This document shows, in pieces, positions 1-10,120 of a stretch of DNA of 64,000 nt. This DNA is from an uncultured Ureaplasma sp. Lineage in GTDB: Bacteria; Bacillota_I; Bacilli_A; Mycoplasmatales; Mycoplasmoidaceae. The notes beneath the pieces are model-generated. The model did not search any database, was not told where the DNA came from, and saw only the letters and a list, made by a program, of their open reading frames with translations. How positions within the stretch are numbered: position 1 is the stretch's first letter; every line of letters begins with the position of its first letter. Both the position numbers and the translations under genes were made by a program. The stretch is taken from assembly GCA_947039515.1 (NCBI GenBank), contig CAMQYY010000001.1, positions 1 to 64,000 of the forward strand, written 5' to 3'.

Positions 1-893
<893 letters not shown>

Positions 894-928
894 TAAAGTA
901 ATTGAAAATAATAATGACCTGATTAATT

Positions 929-1759
929 ATGAATAAAAAATTAGAAAAATATATTGAAACTTTAACATTAACAAATAGAACATTAGATCAACTTGTTGAT
1001 GTTTATAAAGTTCAAAATAATATGAATAAAATCCAAATGGATTTAAATGCTTTAAATTATATTTTAGGAAATTCAGTTGAAGAAACTATGAATAAAATAG
1101 ATCACTTATGAGAAAGCAATAAAGAATGTTTTAAAACACTATTATTAATTCTAGCAATTAAAGAAAATAAGATGCTTGTTGTTGAAGATGGTATTGATGT
1201 TGAAATCTTAGAATTTATCAAAACAAAAGAAGGTGTTAAAAATTTACTTAATAAAACTAATATGATTAGTTTATTATCAAATGGAAGTATTAAAAATTTA
1301 GTTGATTATTGTTATGGTATAGAAGTTGGAATGGATACTAATGCTCGTAAAAATAGAGGTGGTTTAAAACCTGAATTATATATTGAAACTGAATTAAGAA
1401 ATATATTTAAAGACCGAAAAGAAATAATAATAAACACTCAATCTATTGTTTTAAAAAATGGTGAGATTGAATTATTAGATAATAAAAGGTTTGATTTAGT
1501 AATTAAAAATATTGAGACTAATAAAATAATCTTAATTGAAAGTTCATGATTTAATGCTGGTGGTTCTAAAATAAATTCAAATGCTAAAGAATATAATGAA
1601 TATAATGAATTAATTAAAAAAATTGATAATTTAAAATTTATTTGATTAGCAGATGGTAAGGGAATGACTAGTATTAAAAAGAATTTAGAGAAATTTATTG
1701 ATAATGATTTCATCTATAATCACGATCAATTCTTAGCTAAGATTAAGAAATTAATTTAA
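929..1759 (+). CDS. DpnII-family type II restriction endonuclease
   Basis: Predicted GATC-cleaving nuclease, 276 aa, reading through UGA-Trp codons at 1109, 1547 and 1643. The C-terminal half matches the DpnII/MboI family: KRFDLVIKNIE, IILIESSWFNAGGSK (ESSW with the GGSK loop), AKEYNEYNEL and FIWLADGKGM, the family's W(A/T)DGxGW element. The PD-(D/E)XK-like core is D...E-S-S. A start at 914 (MTWLIM) is possible in frame; neither has a clear Shine-Dalgarno. It lies directly downstream of the methylase in the same orientation, so the two form an R-M operon. The nuclease has no repeat tract of its own, so a methylase switched off by slippage would leave it unopposed unless another methylase exists. 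Confidence 0.88.
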
Positions 1760-1867
1760 AATATAATATTAAAAATTGAAAAATCTTGCTTTTTTTCATT
1801 TTTTTTATTTTTTTAATTTTTTACAACTATAATTATTTTGTTTAATATTTAAATAAAAAGGAAAAAT

Positions 1868-2242
1868 ATGAGTGAGCAAATAAAACAAGATAATTCTTTT
1901 TTTGTAAAAAAACTTCAAATTATTATGATACTATCAATTATTTCAATAGTTGGAATCCCTTTTGGCGGAATACTTTTTTTATTCTTACCAATTATGTTAG
2001 CATGATTAGGTTGAGTAGTATTATCAATTTTTTCTATTATTCCATTTATTTTAGGAATCTTGATATTGGCTACTGATTGAAAAAATGATGTAGTTAATAA
2101 TAGTAAAATTCTATGAGGAATTTTTTCAATAGTTCTATTAGGACCAATAGCTTCATTAGTATTTTCTGTTCAATCTAGAAAAATATATCTATATGATGAT
2201 AGTATTATTGTTGATGTAGAAGATGATGATACTGAAGAATAA
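1868..2242 (+). CDS. Small membrane protein, copy 1 of six-member tandem family
   Basis: 124-aa protein of unknown function, preceded by AAGGAAAA. Three hydrophobic segments (about residues 17-40, 43-66 and 82-104) are interrupted by a conserved polar loop ATDWKNDVVN and followed by KILWGIFSIVLLGPIASLVF. The C-terminus is acidic (VEDDDTEE). The loop T-D-W-K-N and the LLGPIASLVF helix recur in five neighbouring genes, which makes this a tandem paralogous family. I recognise no characterised domain. Trp codons are partly UGA. A strong hairpin terminator follows at once. Confidence 0.85.
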
Positions 2243-2253
2243 TTAAAAGATTA

Positions 2254-2330
2254 TAAAATAAATAAGTAAAAAAAAAAGAATATAGGTAAAATAGATTACT
2301 TATATTCTTTTTTTTTACTTATTTATTTTA
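2254..2330. terminator. Long A/T-rich hairpin, probable bidirectional terminator
   Basis: About 30 bases (2254-2284) are nearly perfectly repeated inverted at 2300-2330, with long A and T runs in the arms and a loop of about 15 nt. It lies just downstream of membrane protein copy 1. The rest of 2243-2514 shows no supportable gene. Confidence 0.75.
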
Positions 2331-2514
2331 AATATTTTTAGAAGTATAAAAGATAGGAATTTAAATAAATGAATAACATAATCATAATCAAGGAAAAAGA
2401 AACATATGAATAATCTTAAAAATAAAATAATTATTTATATTATAATTGATAATGTTTATTAAGAAAATTGAATAATACATTTCAATGCATTATTTTAAAA
2501 AGAAATGATTAAAA

Positions 2515-2970
2515 ATGAATCAAATTATAAATATTAAAAAAGAATCTTTAATGAAAAAACTTTCTATTTTTATAATATTATCGATTATTTCAATATGTAC
2601 AATTCCTTTAGCTATAGTACTTATGATTGTAATTATTGCTGTTGTAGATCATCCTGATTATATGTTAAGTCCACTACTAATGATAATACCTTATTTCTTA
2701 TTTTCAATTACTCCACTTCTTAATTTTATTTTAGGAATTATAATTTTAGCTACTGATTGAAAAAATGAAGAAATTAATAGTAAAAAAATTCTATGAGGAA
2801 TTCTAACGTTACTTTTATTAGGACCAATAGCTTCATTAGTATTTTCTGTTCAATCTAGAAAAATTTATAAATCTATTGATGGTATTTTAGATGATGAAAC
2901 ATATAAAAAAGAAGAACCTAAATATAATCAAATAATCGAAAATGATGAAGAAGATTATGAAGATGAATAG
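2515..2970 (+). CDS. Small membrane protein, copy 2 of tandem family
   Basis: 151 aa. A short N-terminal extension (an internal ATG at 2551, MKKLSIF, could be the real start) precedes three hydrophobic segments. The family elements are plain: ILATDWKNEEINSKKILWG, then LLLLGPIASLVFSVQSRKIY, nearly identical to copy 1, followed by a long acidic tail ending EEDYEDE. The near-identity of the 3' part to copy 1 suggests recent duplication or gene conversion. Function unknown; a membrane location is predicted. Confidence 0.82.
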
Positions 2971-3119
2971 AGTTAAAAATAAAATAATTATTATCAAAAT
3001 TCATTACTTATTAACTTTTTTCTAATATTGCTTTATATAAATTAGATAAAAATACTATAATTTATAAGTTAAATAATTTAATAATTTCATTATTTTATTT
3101 TTTTAAAAAGGATATATAA

Positions 3120-3551
3120 ATGAGCAGAATGACAGAAGATGAAAAATCATATTTATTAAAAAAAATTATTATTATGTTAGTAATATCAATTTTTTTAACA
3201 TTTACGCTTACATTAGGTTGAATATTGTGTTTCTCTTTTAATAAATCTAATATTCCTCCTGGTGGTGATATTTATACTTATAATCCCGGTTTTATTACAG
3301 GTGCTTTTTTTGTAACTATTTCTGCTATTATTAACTTCTTTGTTTTTGGAATTATAATTATTACTACTAATTGAAAAAATAATGAAGTGAATTATTTAAA
3401 AAGAGCAAGTTTTGGACATGTATTAATTTTTCTTATATTAGGTCCCGTAGCTTCTTTAATATTTTGTATTAAATCTATGAATATTTATAAATCTATTGAA
3501 ATTGATCGATCTATTGATGATTTCTTTCCTGAAGATTTTGAAAGAATCTAA
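3120..3551 (+). CDS. Small membrane protein, copy 3 of tandem family
   Basis: 143 aa, preceded by AAAAAGGATAT at good spacing. Hydrophobic segments lie at about 17-38, 58-80 and 98-118. It has the family loop as TTNWKNNEVN and the helix FLILGPVASLIFC. It differs from the others by a Gly/Pro-rich loop (NIPPGGDIYTYNPG) between the first two segments, which would face the opposite side of the membrane from the WKN loop. Unknown function. Confidence 0.82.
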
Positions 3552-3604
3552 TTATATAATAAAGAAAATAGTTTTTTAATAATATGAATATGAGGTATTA
3601 AAAT

Positions 3605-3889
3605 ATGGAATCAGAAAATTTAGAAATAGTTGCTAATCCACTTATTGAGGAAGCAACTAAAATAAGAACTTTATCAATTGTTGGCATTGTCCTTATTTTT
3701 ACAATTATTGGAATTTTTGTAACAGTTATTATTTCTATAGTATTAGGTATTAAAATAATATCTATTGACTGACAAAATAAACAAATAAATGATGATAAAT
3801 TACTATGAGGTTTATTAACATTATTATTATTGGGACCAATATCTTCTTTTATTTTTGCTACTACTGCTTTAGATAAATTAGAGAAATAA
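3605..3889 (+). CDS. Small membrane protein, copy 4 of tandem family (short)
   Basis: 94 aa, the shortest member. It lacks one hydrophobic segment: after a soluble N-terminus there is one segment (about 24-47), the loop SIDWQNKQIN, then LLWGLLTLLLLGPISSFIFA. The next gene starts one base after its stop codon (3891), so copies 4 and 5 are almost certainly co-transcribed and translationally linked. Unknown function. Confidence 0.8.
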
Positions 3890-3890
3890 A

Positions 3891-4256
3891 ATGGATGTTA
3901 TTAAAAAAGATCTTAATAAGATTAAAAATATTTCAATTATTTCAGTAATTTTTATGATTGCTATTTTTATATCTGCAATCGTTAAAATAAGTCTTTACTT
4001 TGTTGAATATCCAGAAACTTGACAAAGTTTTACAATTTATTGAACAATAATAGGATTTTTTATTTTAATGGGTACTATTTTTGATATTTATTTAGCTGTT
4101 AAAATAGTAAAAACAGATTGAAAAAATGAAGAAATTAATCTTAAAAAAAGAAAATTAGGATTAATGAATATATCAATATTGGGACCTATACCTTCTTTTA
4201 TCTTTGTTAAAAAAAGTAATGAAATTTTAGAAAATAATACAAGTATTGATAATTAA
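3891..4256 (+). CDS. Small membrane protein, copy 5 of tandem family
   Basis: 121 aa with hydrophobic segments at about 13-34 and 46-68 plus a terminal one. It carries KTDWKNEEINLKKRKLG and ISILGPIPSFIFVKK, the same two family elements as its neighbours. It starts immediately after the stop of copy 4. Several UGA codons are read as Trp. Unknown function. Confidence 0.8.
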
Positions 4257-4295
4257 TAAATCATTGAATTTAAATTATAAAAGAGATGTAATAAA

Positions 4296-4670
4296 ATGAA
4301 AAATAAATCTATTAAAGAACAACTAAAAAATATCAAAATAACATCATATATTATGCTTCCTATTATTCTTATCTTTGAAATTACAGGGGCTATTTTAACC
4401 GCATTTGCTAATACTAATACTGCTGGAACTATTCTTATAGTAATTGGATTAATAATATTATTTGTTCATGATATTGAATTAGCTTTTAAAATTATTATTA
4501 CCGATTGAAAAAATGAAGAAATCAATAAGGATAAAATGCTTTGAGTAGTAATGACTATTATTATTCAAGGAGCAGCAGCTTCTATTATTTTTGCTATTAA
4601 AGCTGAAAAAATATTAAAAAAATTAGAAGAAAGAAAAGAAGAAGTTTTAGAGGTAGAAAATAATCTTTAA
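4296..4670 (+). CDS. Small membrane protein, copy 6 of tandem family
   Basis: 124 aa, preceded by AAGAGATG. Two strong hydrophobic segments (about 18-38 and 43-66) precede the family loop IITDWKNEEINKDKMLW, followed by IIIQGAAASIIFAIKAEKI, in which the usual LGPIAS is QGAAAS. The charged tail (KKLEERKEE) looks helical. This is the last member of the run before the GHKL gene; 4671-4878 shows no supportable gene. Confidence 0.82.
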
Positions 4671-4878
4671 TTTTATTATTCTTTATTTTATTGATTAGAT
4701 TTTGATATAAATAAACATGGCTCTTTCCGACATTAAGAAAAAATTTTTCTTAGAAAACTATATTCATTGTCTATAAAGGAGTAAAAATAGTTATTTATTT
4801 TTTTAAAAATGAACATGAAAAATATGATATTGAAAAAGAAATTATAGAACTTAAAATTATAAAAAAAGGAATAAAAAT

Positions 4879-6258
4879 ATGAACAACGAAGAAAATAATA
4901 TTTTTGATTTAAACATTAAAGACATTTTAAGTGATTGGAATGTTTGAGACGCTTTGAGAGAATTGATAGCAAATGCAATTGATGAAAGTGTAATAACAAA
5001 AACAAAATTTCCAATAATTGATTGAAATAAAGAAAGTAAAATTTTAACTATCGAAGACTTTGGTAGAGGTTTAAATTCTAATGATTTTATTCAAAATGAA
5101 AATAATGAAAAAAAACAAACAAAAGGAATAATAGGTAAATTTGGTATCGGACTTAAAGATGCTATTGCTGTTTTAACAAATAACAAAAAAAGTGTTGTTT
5201 TTCAAAGTAAAAATGGATTTTTTTCACCAACATCAGAAATTAAAAAAGGTATGGTTGAAGAAATAAAAACTCTACATATTCAGCGTGATATAACTAATAA
5301 AATTGAATTTGGAACAAAAATTATTATTGAAAATATTAGTGAAGAAGAATATAAAAAAACATTATCTAACTTTTTAAAGCTAAATGATAATATAAAACTT
5401 TCTTCAAGTGAAAAAGGTGAGGTTTATTTAAAAAAAGAAATTGCTGAAATTTATGTTAATGGTATGAAAATATCAACAGATGAAAATTTTTTATTTTCTT
5501 ATAATATTATAGAAGTTAATAATAAATTAAATAAATCTTTAAATAGGGAAAGAAAAAATGTATCAAGAGATGCTTTTAGGGATAATGTAATTTCAATTTT
5601 GAAATCAAATATTAACAAGAGTAGTCAAGATTTAATTGATCGATTAATAAATACAAGAGATGATTATGATAAAGGTGAGTGAAGTTTAATTGATGTTAAA
5701 AAATTAGTTTTAAAAAATTCTAAAAGAAAGTTATTAGTAGGTTCAAAAGATAATTTAAAAAATCCTGCTTTTGAAAGTTATGCACTTGATAAAAGTTACG
5801 AAGTCATTTGAATTAATTCAAATGATTATAAAAATTTGGAAAAAGATGGAATATATGAAAAATATACTTTAAATAATTTTGGAAATGATTTTATTAGTAA
5901 TTATAATGTTGAAGAAGTTGAAAATAGTGATTTAGGGAATGATGAACTTAAAAATTGAGATTGAGTTATTAAAAAAACAAAGGAATTAAGCATTTATTGA
6001 CCTGAGTGAAAAAAAATATCTTCATCGATAACATTTGAGAAAATTAAAGATCATCCGAACGCTATTGGTTTGTATTCACCAGAAGAGAATAAAATAAAAA
6101 TAGTACAAAAAATACTTCATAGTAAAAAAGAATTATTCAATACAATTATTCATGAAATAGCACATGTTATTAGTGGAGAAAGTGATGCTACTATTAAATT
6201 TGAAAATACTTTAACATCTGCTTATTACCATGTTCTTCAATTATCTCAATTTGATTAA
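4879..6258 (+). CDS. GHKL (Hsp90-like) ATPase fused to a C-terminal HExxH metallopeptidase motif
   Basis: 459 aa in one frame with UGA as Trp. The N-terminus has all GHKL ATP-binding boxes: RELIANAIDE (N box, about 26-35), IEDFGRGL (G1) and GKFGIGLKDA (G2). A middle part contains NRERKNVSRDAFR, typical of the ATPase transducer region. The last 60 residues hold NTIIHEIAHVISGESD, a zincin HExxH motif with a downstream Glu as possible third ligand. Preceded by AAAAAAAGGA. The ATPase call is solid; the peptidase call rests on one motif. GHKL ATPases occur in several R-M linked and anti-phage systems; the role here is inferred from the defence-rich setting only. Confidence 0.8.
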
Positions 6259-6395
6259 AAATAAGAAGAAATAATCAATTATTTTTGAATACTTAAACAA
6301 TGATTTGAATATATATACTTCATAAGTATTAAAATATAAATTTGATTTAGTTAAATATAAAATTACTAATCTAATAGATATTGATGAAAAATAAT

Positions 6396-6428
6396 AAAAA
6401 CTAAATTCTTTATAAGAATTTAGTTTTT
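6396..6428. terminator. Hairpin between convergent genes
   Basis: Perfect arms AAAAACTAAATTCTT and AAGAATTTAGTTTTT with a 3-nt loop, flanked by A and T runs, so it can terminate the GHKL gene on the plus strand and the HEPN-like gene on the minus strand. Confidence 0.8.
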
Positions 6429-6452
6429 ATTAATATTGGTTTTTTAAAAGAA

Positions 6453-7211
6453 TTAATCTAATATATCTTCCTTATTAAAAAAATTAACTAAAGAAAAATC
6501 AAATTTCAATATTTTATCAATAATTTTTTCTAACTCTTCTTTATTCTCTAAAGAAATTTCTTCAGTTTTTTCAATTGTTTTTTTTCATTGATCATCAAAA
6601 GAATCTCAATTTTTTTCTAATCTTGGAATTGATAATTTTTCATGTAAAAAATATTTTAATAATTCTTTTATTTCTAAAATATTTGTAACTTGATTTTTTT
6701 CATCTTTTTTATCTTTTTGTTCTTTCTTATACATATATAAGAAAAACAAATCTATGTGAGAAATCCAATTTCTCAAATTTATTATTTTATCTAAATAAAT
6801 TTTATATTCTTCAATTGATTTAAATGTGTTTATTTTTTTAATTTTATTATAAATATTAAAAAAATCATCTTTTTTAAAAAAATATTTTGCTTTGTCACTG
6901 AATGATTTTTTACAAAGTATTTTTTTTAATGATTTACTTTTATTTTTAATATTATCAACATAAATACCTGTTAAATTATCTTCAATATAATTAGTTCATT
7001 TAAAAATAAAACGTCTCATTCTAATAAAGAAAATATAAACTTCTAAATAAATATTTGAATCATCACTTTTCATTTCAATTTTATTGTCAATCAAATCGTA
7101 TATAAAACATAATTTTGTTTCTCCTCTTGAAAGAAAAATATTTTCTAATTCACTATTTTTCTTTCAATGTTCATTTATTTTATTTAATAAATCTGTATTC
7201 TTTTTTTCCAT
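6453..7211 (-). CDS. Unknown protein with HEPN-like RNxxxH motif
   Basis: 252 aa, charged and mostly helical by composition, no signal peptide. About two thirds in there is INLRNWISHIDLFF, which fits the R-N-x3-H catalytic motif of HEPN ribonucleases (family knowledge). The C-terminus is a Lys/Glu-rich segment. It is divergent from the nucleotidyltransferase-like gene at 7257 with a 45-nt gap, so the two probably share a promoter region. HEPN and minimal nucleotidyltransferase proteins are a known toxin/antitoxin pairing, usually in one operon rather than divergent. The motif is short, so the assignment is tentative. Confidence 0.55.
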
Positions 7212-7256
7212 AGTTTATAATTTTATATTAATAAAAAATTAAAATAAGGAATATGT

Positions 7257-7916
7257 ATGTTTAAATTATTAACTAATGAAGAAACAAAAGTAGCAAGAAA
7301 TGAATTTATCCAAATAATAAAAGAAGTTAGAGAATTATTAAATAGAAAATATAAATTTATTATAAAAAGTGCTGGATCTGATAAATATAATTTTAATATT
7401 AAAAATAGTAATGGAGAATATGATCTTGACTATTTAATGATTCTGACAAAAAATTCTGAATCTGAATCTTATCCAAAAAACCCAACAAAAATAAGAAATG
7501 AAATTTTTAAAGTTTTTCAAGATGTCATACAAAGAAAAAAATATCAAACTTATAATACTGAAGAATCAACAAGTGTTATAACACTAATTAAAATGAATCA
7601 AAATAAAAGAAAATGAAGTTATGATATTTGTATTACAAAAGAATTTTCAAATAATAAAGATGCTAATATGGAAATTATAGTAAGAAACTCACAAGGAAAT
7701 GATAATGATGGCGGGAATACTTATACTTGAAACCAATTAGGTTTGATTAATAAAGGTGAAAAGTGATTTGATAACCTTAAACCTGAGAAAAGAAAAGAAA
7801 TAGTAGATGAAATTATTAAAAAGAAAATCCAATCTAAAAAAATAAGTAATAAAAATGATTCTCAATATAAAACTACTTCTCAAATTTTCTTAGAAGTTTA
7901 TAATGAAAATAAATAA
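7257..7916 (+). CDS. Nucleotidyltransferase-like protein (Pol beta fold)
   Basis: 219 aa. The catalytic signature of the nucleotidyltransferase superfamily seems present: IIKSAGSDKYNF (GS element), then EYDLDYLMIL (D-x-D on a strand) and a later acid in KWSYDICI. A Lys-rich tail follows. Starts at ATG 7257 after AAAATAAGGAATATGT. It lies divergent from a HEPN-like gene, which favours a toxin-antitoxin or antiphage role over RNA metabolism, but this is inference. It could alternatively be a CD-NTase-like enzyme; no effector gene is adjacent. Confidence 0.55.
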
Positions 7917-7924
7917 ATATTAAA

Positions 7925-8019
7925 ATGAGGATTAAATAATTTATTAAAATTAGGTTTTAGACCTTTTATTATCTTTGTTATTAAAGCTAAAAAATATCAA
8001 AAACAAAAGAAAAATTAGA
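7925..8019 (+). pseudogene. Decayed 3' end of a seventh small membrane protein copy
   Basis: One frame here reads LGFRPFIIFVIKAKKY before a stop, matching the end of copies 5 and 6 (LGPIPSFIFV and IIFAIKAEKI). The upstream part, AAAATGAGGATTAAAT, resembles the region after the WKN loop but contains stops in that frame. No start or ribosome site. A remnant is the best reading. The remainder of 7917-8109 is empty. Confidence 0.6.
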
Positions 8020-8109
8020 AATATAAAATAATATTAACTAAAAAATAAAGAGTATAGAAAATATGAATTTTTAATATATTATAAATATAAAAAGGATTAA
8101 AAAAATAAA

Positions 8110-8400
8110 ATGATAAATAAAAATAATGAAATAGTAATTACTACATTATCTGATATTCCATATAAAGATTATAAAACTATTGGACTAATAGGAACTTCTA
8201 TGCGTTGTTCTCCTGGTAATTTTTATTTAACTTTAAAAGATCTTAAAAATGAATTAAGACAAATTGCAAGTGGAAGCAATTATAAAACTATCGATAACTT
8301 TGATTGTAATGCTATTATTGACGTTAAAATATTTTTTGAAAATCAAGAATTATATATTACTGGTATGGCGATCTATATGCTAGGTATATACAATATATAA
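8110..8400 (+). CDS. YbjQ/DUF74-like small protein
   Basis: 96 aa, preceded by AAAAAGGATT. The pattern ITTLSDIPYKDYKTIGLIG, then LKDLKNELRQIA and FDCNAIIDVKIFF matches the YbjQ family order (ITT..I.G..I, a helix, then A.AI..V), although the alanine-rich helix is lengthened and the N-terminus extended. A clearer member is at 24701. The family forms pentameric beta-rich assemblies of unknown function. Moderate confidence. Confidence 0.55.
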   Translation: MINKNNEIVITTLSDIPYKDYKTIGLIGTSMRCSPGNFYLTLKDLKNELRQIASGSNYKTIDNFDCNAIIDVKIFFENQELYITGMAIYMLGIYNI

Positions 8401-8703
8401 AAAATATTGGGATGATATTTAATAATGAGTTTTTAAAAAATAAAATACTTAATTTTTTGAGAATTTCTTCATTTACCTCAATTGATAAACATAATTATAT
8501 TATGAAATAAAATATTAAAAATAATAATAGTGATGAATATTTAAATTATATAAAGGATAATTTTTTTTCATAAATATTATCTAAAATTAATCAATTTTTT
8601 TTCTTAAAAAATAATAGTAAGAATTTAATTATTAAATTCATAAAAATGGTGATATATTTTTTATATATAATTAAATTTTTAAAATAAAAATAAAGGAATA
8701 AAT
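8401..8703. other. 303-bp gene-free stretch
   Basis: Very AT-rich, stops in all frames, no hairpin or repeat that I can support. The last bases (AAAATAAAGGAATAAAT) hold the ribosome site of the next gene. Confidence 0.6.
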
Positions 8704-9987
8704 ATGAGTAACTTAAACGTAGTATTAGCAAGAAATACTGACAAAGCAGCTAAGGGGATTTGTGATTTTTCACAAACAGTAGCTTTTAGTCATTATAACC
8801 ATCTTTCAGCTCAACTACCATTAGATTCAAAAACAAATGAATTAGTAAGTGGTGGAATTAAAGAACAAGCAATTCAATCATTTAAAAATCTTGAAGAAGT
8901 TATTAAAAGTATTAACCATGTAATGGATGATATTATTAGAATTACAATCTTTACTAAAAATATTAAAGATATGGAAGCTGTTGAAGAAGTTTATAAAACA
9001 ATCTTTAAATCTCATTTACCAACTTTAACAGATGTAATTGTTAAAGATATCCCATTAAATGCTTTAGTTCAAATTGAAGCAGTTATTACTTGTGGAGAAG
9101 GAACTATTCCTAATGCACCTCAAGCTGGTGATCTTGTTCAAGTTATTACTAATACTGAAAACGCTCCTAAATGTGAATTATCTTCACAATCAATTGCTTT
9201 TAGTCATTATAATAACATTACAACTCAATTTCCAATTGATTCAAAAACTGGAAAAATAGTTGGTAGTACAGCTAAAGAACAATTAAAACAAGCTTTAACA
9301 AATGTTAAAAATGTTTTATTAAACATTGATGTTCCATTTGATGACATTGTAAAAGTAAACATTTATACAAAAGATTTAAAAGAAACAGTTGCTATTAAAG
9401 AAATGTATAGAACATTCTTCCCAGATTCAGCTATTGCAAGAGCAGTTGATTACTTTCCTGCATTATCTATTATTGAAGTTGTTGACTTAGCTCATGGTGC
9501 TTTAGTATCAGTTGAAACAGTTATTTCACATGGTGATGGAACACCTCCTCAACTTGTAGAAGACCGTCACGGAATTATTATTGAAGCTACTAATTCTAGT
9601 AAAGTTCATAGATGTAGACATTTATCTCATTCAGTTGCTTTTAGTCACTATAATAATATTTCTTCTCAATTTCCAGTTGATGCTGATAATAAATTAGTAA
9701 GTGGTGGAATTAAAGAACAAACTACTCAATGTTTAGAAAATATGAAACATATTGTTGAAAATATTGAACATGAAATGGCTGATGTTGTTAAATTAAATAT
9801 TTTTGTTAAAAATATTTCAGATGTTGATGCGATTTCAGAAGTTTTAAAAACTTTCTTCCCTAAATTAATTCCAGCTGGAAGAATTGTTGAAGTTGCTAAT
9901 ATTGCTCATGATGCATTAGTTCAAATTGATGCTGTTGTTGGTAATGCTGAAGGAACTCCTCCAGTTGCTAAACAATGTTGTAAATAA
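8704..9987 (+). CDS. Triple-domain RidA/YjgF protein
   Basis: 427 aa made of three tandem RidA domains (about 1-135, 145-283, 293-427). Each opens with a near-identical block: VAFSHYNHLSAQLPLD, IAFSHYNNITTQFPID and VAFSHYNNISSQFPVD, and each ends with a strand of the type ALVQIEAVI. RidA enzymes hydrolyse reactive enamine/imine intermediates as trimers with active sites between subunits; this protein could be a covalent trimer. Aligned by eye, the Arg that binds the substrate carboxylate in E. coli RidA (R105, PARSCVEV) is replaced (PTLTDVIV, PALSIIEV, PAGRIVEV), so classical imine deaminase activity is doubtful. Ends before a clear terminator. Confidence 0.88.
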   Translation: MSNLNVVLARNTDKAAKGICDFSQTVAFSHYNHLSAQLPLDSKTNELVSGGIKEQAIQSFKNLEEVIKSINHVMDDIIRITIFTKNIKDMEAVEEVYKTIFKSHLPTLTDVIVKDIPLNALVQIEAVITCGEGTIPNAPQAGDLVQVITNTENAPKCELSSQSIAFSHYNNITTQFPIDSKTGKIVGSTAKEQLKQALTNVKNVLLNIDVPFDDIVKVNIYTKDLKETVAIKEMYRTFFPDSAIARAVDYFPALSIIEVVDLAHGALVSVETVISHGDGTPPQLVEDRHGIIIEATNSSKVHRCRHLSHSVAFSHYNNISSQFPVDADNKLVSGGIKEQTTQCLENMKHIVENIEHEMADVVKLNIFVKNISDVDAISEVLKTFFPKLIPAGRIVEVANIAHDALVQIDAVVGNAEGTPPVAKQCCK

Positions 9988-10015
9988 TTTAATTATTAAT
10001 AATTAAATAAAACTT

Positions 10016-10050
10016 AAAAATCACACTAATTATTAATTAGTGTGATTTTT
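10016..10050 (+). terminator. Rho-independent terminator of the RidA gene
   Basis: Perfect 15-bp stem AAAAATCACACTAAT / ATTAGTGTGATTTTT with a 5-nt loop and a T-run. Confidence 0.9.
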
Positions 10051-10120
10051 ATTTATATTATAGATTGAGTTATAATAAGTATAAGAAATTACATAAATTT
10101 TTTTATTAAGGATCAAAATA

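Noticed and set aside
1760-1867. Terminator after the DpnII-type gene
   Set aside because: Long T-runs but no convincing stem.
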